A stretch of 64,000 nucleotides of DNA from SSSZ01 sp016790965. Lineage in GTDB: Bacteria; Pseudomonadota; Gammaproteobacteria; Burkholderiales; Rhodocyclaceae. Under the pieces are notes generated by a model. That model was given only the letters and a program-made list of their open reading frames with translations, searched no databases and was not told the origin of the DNA. The stretch is from the NCBI GenBank assembly GCA_016790965.1, contig JAEUNZ010000031.1, positions 124,001 through 188,000 on the forward strand, given 5' to 3'. Position numbers and translations under genes: made by a program. Positions 63,405 to 64,000 of the stretch are shown here, piece after piece. Position 1 is the stretch's first letter. Every line of letters starts with the position of its first letter.

Positions 63405-64000
63405 ATGAACAGTAATTCCAACAACGCCGCCTGGAACGATTTCAACGATGCCGAGGAGCAGCGCGAGTTCGCCCTGATTCCGCCCAAGACGCTAGCCAAG
63501 GTCATCATGGCCATTCGCCCGGGCGGTTACGACGACGGGAGTCAGGGCTGGACCGGTGGTTATGCCACCCGCTCGGACAAGACCGGCGCGGTGTATCTGA
63601 ACGCCAAGTTCACGATCCTTGAAGGCCCGTTTGCCAAGCGCGTGGTGTTCGGCCTGATCGGACTCTACAGCCCCAAGGGCCCGGACTGGACGAACATGGG
63701 CCGCAGTTTTTTGCGCGCCATCCTCAACTCGGCGCGTGGCATTCATCCAGCCGATCAGACGCCCCAGGCGCAAACCGCCCGTCGCATCCGTGGCTTCGCC
63801 GATCTGGACGGTGTCGAGTTCGTCGTCCGCATCGATGTCGAAAAGGATCAGAACGGCGAGGACAAGAATGTCGTCAAGGCCGCGATCCAGCCTGACAGCA
63901 AGGAGTACGCGGCATTGATGGGCGCGGTCAGTCGCGCGCCTGTTCCTACCGGCGGATTCAGCAGCAGTGCGCCGGTGGCACACGCTGCGCCGGCTGCCGC
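63405..64000 (+). CDS. Hypothetical protein after the Sak4-like gene (partial)
   Basis: The first 198 codons of a protein starting MNSNSNNAAWNDFNDAEEQR, preceded by AGGAGAAA. It has a beta-rich core (about 20-165) and then an Ala/Ser/Pro-rich tail that runs off the window. The position after a Sak4-type gene and the low-complexity C-terminus fit a single-strand DNA-binding protein, but no SSB motif is certain. Confidence 0.75.
   Translation, partial: MNSNSNNAAWNDFNDAEEQREFALIPPKTLAKVIMAIRPGGYDDGSQGWTGGYATRSDKTGAVYLNAKFTILEGPFAKRVVFGLIGLYSPKGPDWTNMGRSFLRAILNSARGIHPADQTPQAQTARRIRGFADLDGVEFVVRIDVEKDQNGEDKNVVKAAIQPDSKEYAALMGAVSRAPVPTGGFSSSAPVAHAAPAA

Larger units (their letters stand above)
43006..64000. 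mobile_element. Genomic island (accessory region), right end outside the window
   Basis: From tRNA-Ser to the window end, core genes stop and base composition is visibly more AT-rich, most clearly in 43.2-53.7 kb. Contents are a Dpt-like restriction operon, a serine-recombinase cassette, a GTPase-headed cassette and a phage-type recombination module. These look like separate modules in a layered element. No tyrosine integrase and no second copy of the tRNA-Ser 3' end were found, so the left border is approximate and the right border is not in view. Confidence 0.75.

Noticed and set aside
43006..64000. CRISPR array in the accessory region
   Set aside because: No regularly spaced repeats of 25-40 bases were seen; the only regular repeats are the four heptamers at 56768-56848.

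Overview
The window is a stretch of GC-rich betaproteobacterial chromosome followed by an accessory island. Gene order (recO-era-rnc-DUF4845-lepB-lepA-degP-rseC-rpoE; yceD-rpmF-plsX-fabHDG-acpP-fabF; pyrG-kdsA-eno-ftsB) and protein similarity point to Betaproteobacteria. A member of the Rhodocyclales is my best guess, but I cannot prove it without a search.

Core region (1-43 kb). Positions 1-7.6 kb, all on the minus strand, carry an envelope-stress and translation cluster: rpoE, rseC, a DegP-type protease, a glutaredoxin-like protein, lepA, lepB, DUF4845, rnc, era and the first codons of recO. No anti-sigma gene follows rpoE. After nadB (plus strand) comes the fatty-acid and phospholipid cluster (ygfX, fabF, acpP, fabG, fabD, fabH, plsX, rpmF, yceD; minus strand), with a strong promoter candidate just upstream of yceD and hairpins inside the operon. 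Next are maf, an RsmI-like methyltransferase, sppA, a Rieske protein, a phosphoglycolate-phosphatase-like HAD protein, rluC, rne with a long leader, a tyrosine phosphatase, uvrB, an aspartate/aromatic aminotransferase, an AsmA-like membrane protein, tRNA-Asn, selO, mutS, a phosphoesterase, slyD, bcp, ftsB, eno, kdsA, pyrG, an HDAC-family deacetylase, lysC and tRNA-Ser(GCT).

Accessory region (about 43-64 kb). The sequence becomes visibly less GC-rich after tRNA-Ser. The first block (53.7 to 43.2 kb, minus strand) is a compact operon: a small excisionase-type HTH protein, a 1229-aa fusion of a DruA/DUF4338-like half to a DptF-like P-loop half, a 494-aa DptG-like protein, a 1566-aa protein ending in a HerA/FtsK-type ATPase (DptH-like), and a 93-aa orphan. 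It looks like a Dpt (DndFGH)-type restriction system that carries its DruA-like factor fused to DptF and has no Dnd modification genes in this window. This is the most unusual system here.

The second block (53.9-56.6 kb, minus strand) is a serine-recombinase cassette. The third (56.9-61.5 kb, plus strand) is a three-gene cassette headed by a large GTPase-like protein. Its promoter is embedded in a two-fold symmetric array of four heptamers around an 18-bp palindrome. The last block (61.6-64.0 kb, plus strand) is a phage-type recombination module with a Sak4-like ATPase, and it runs off the window. No tyrosine integrase and no second tRNA-end copy were seen, so the island borders remain open.
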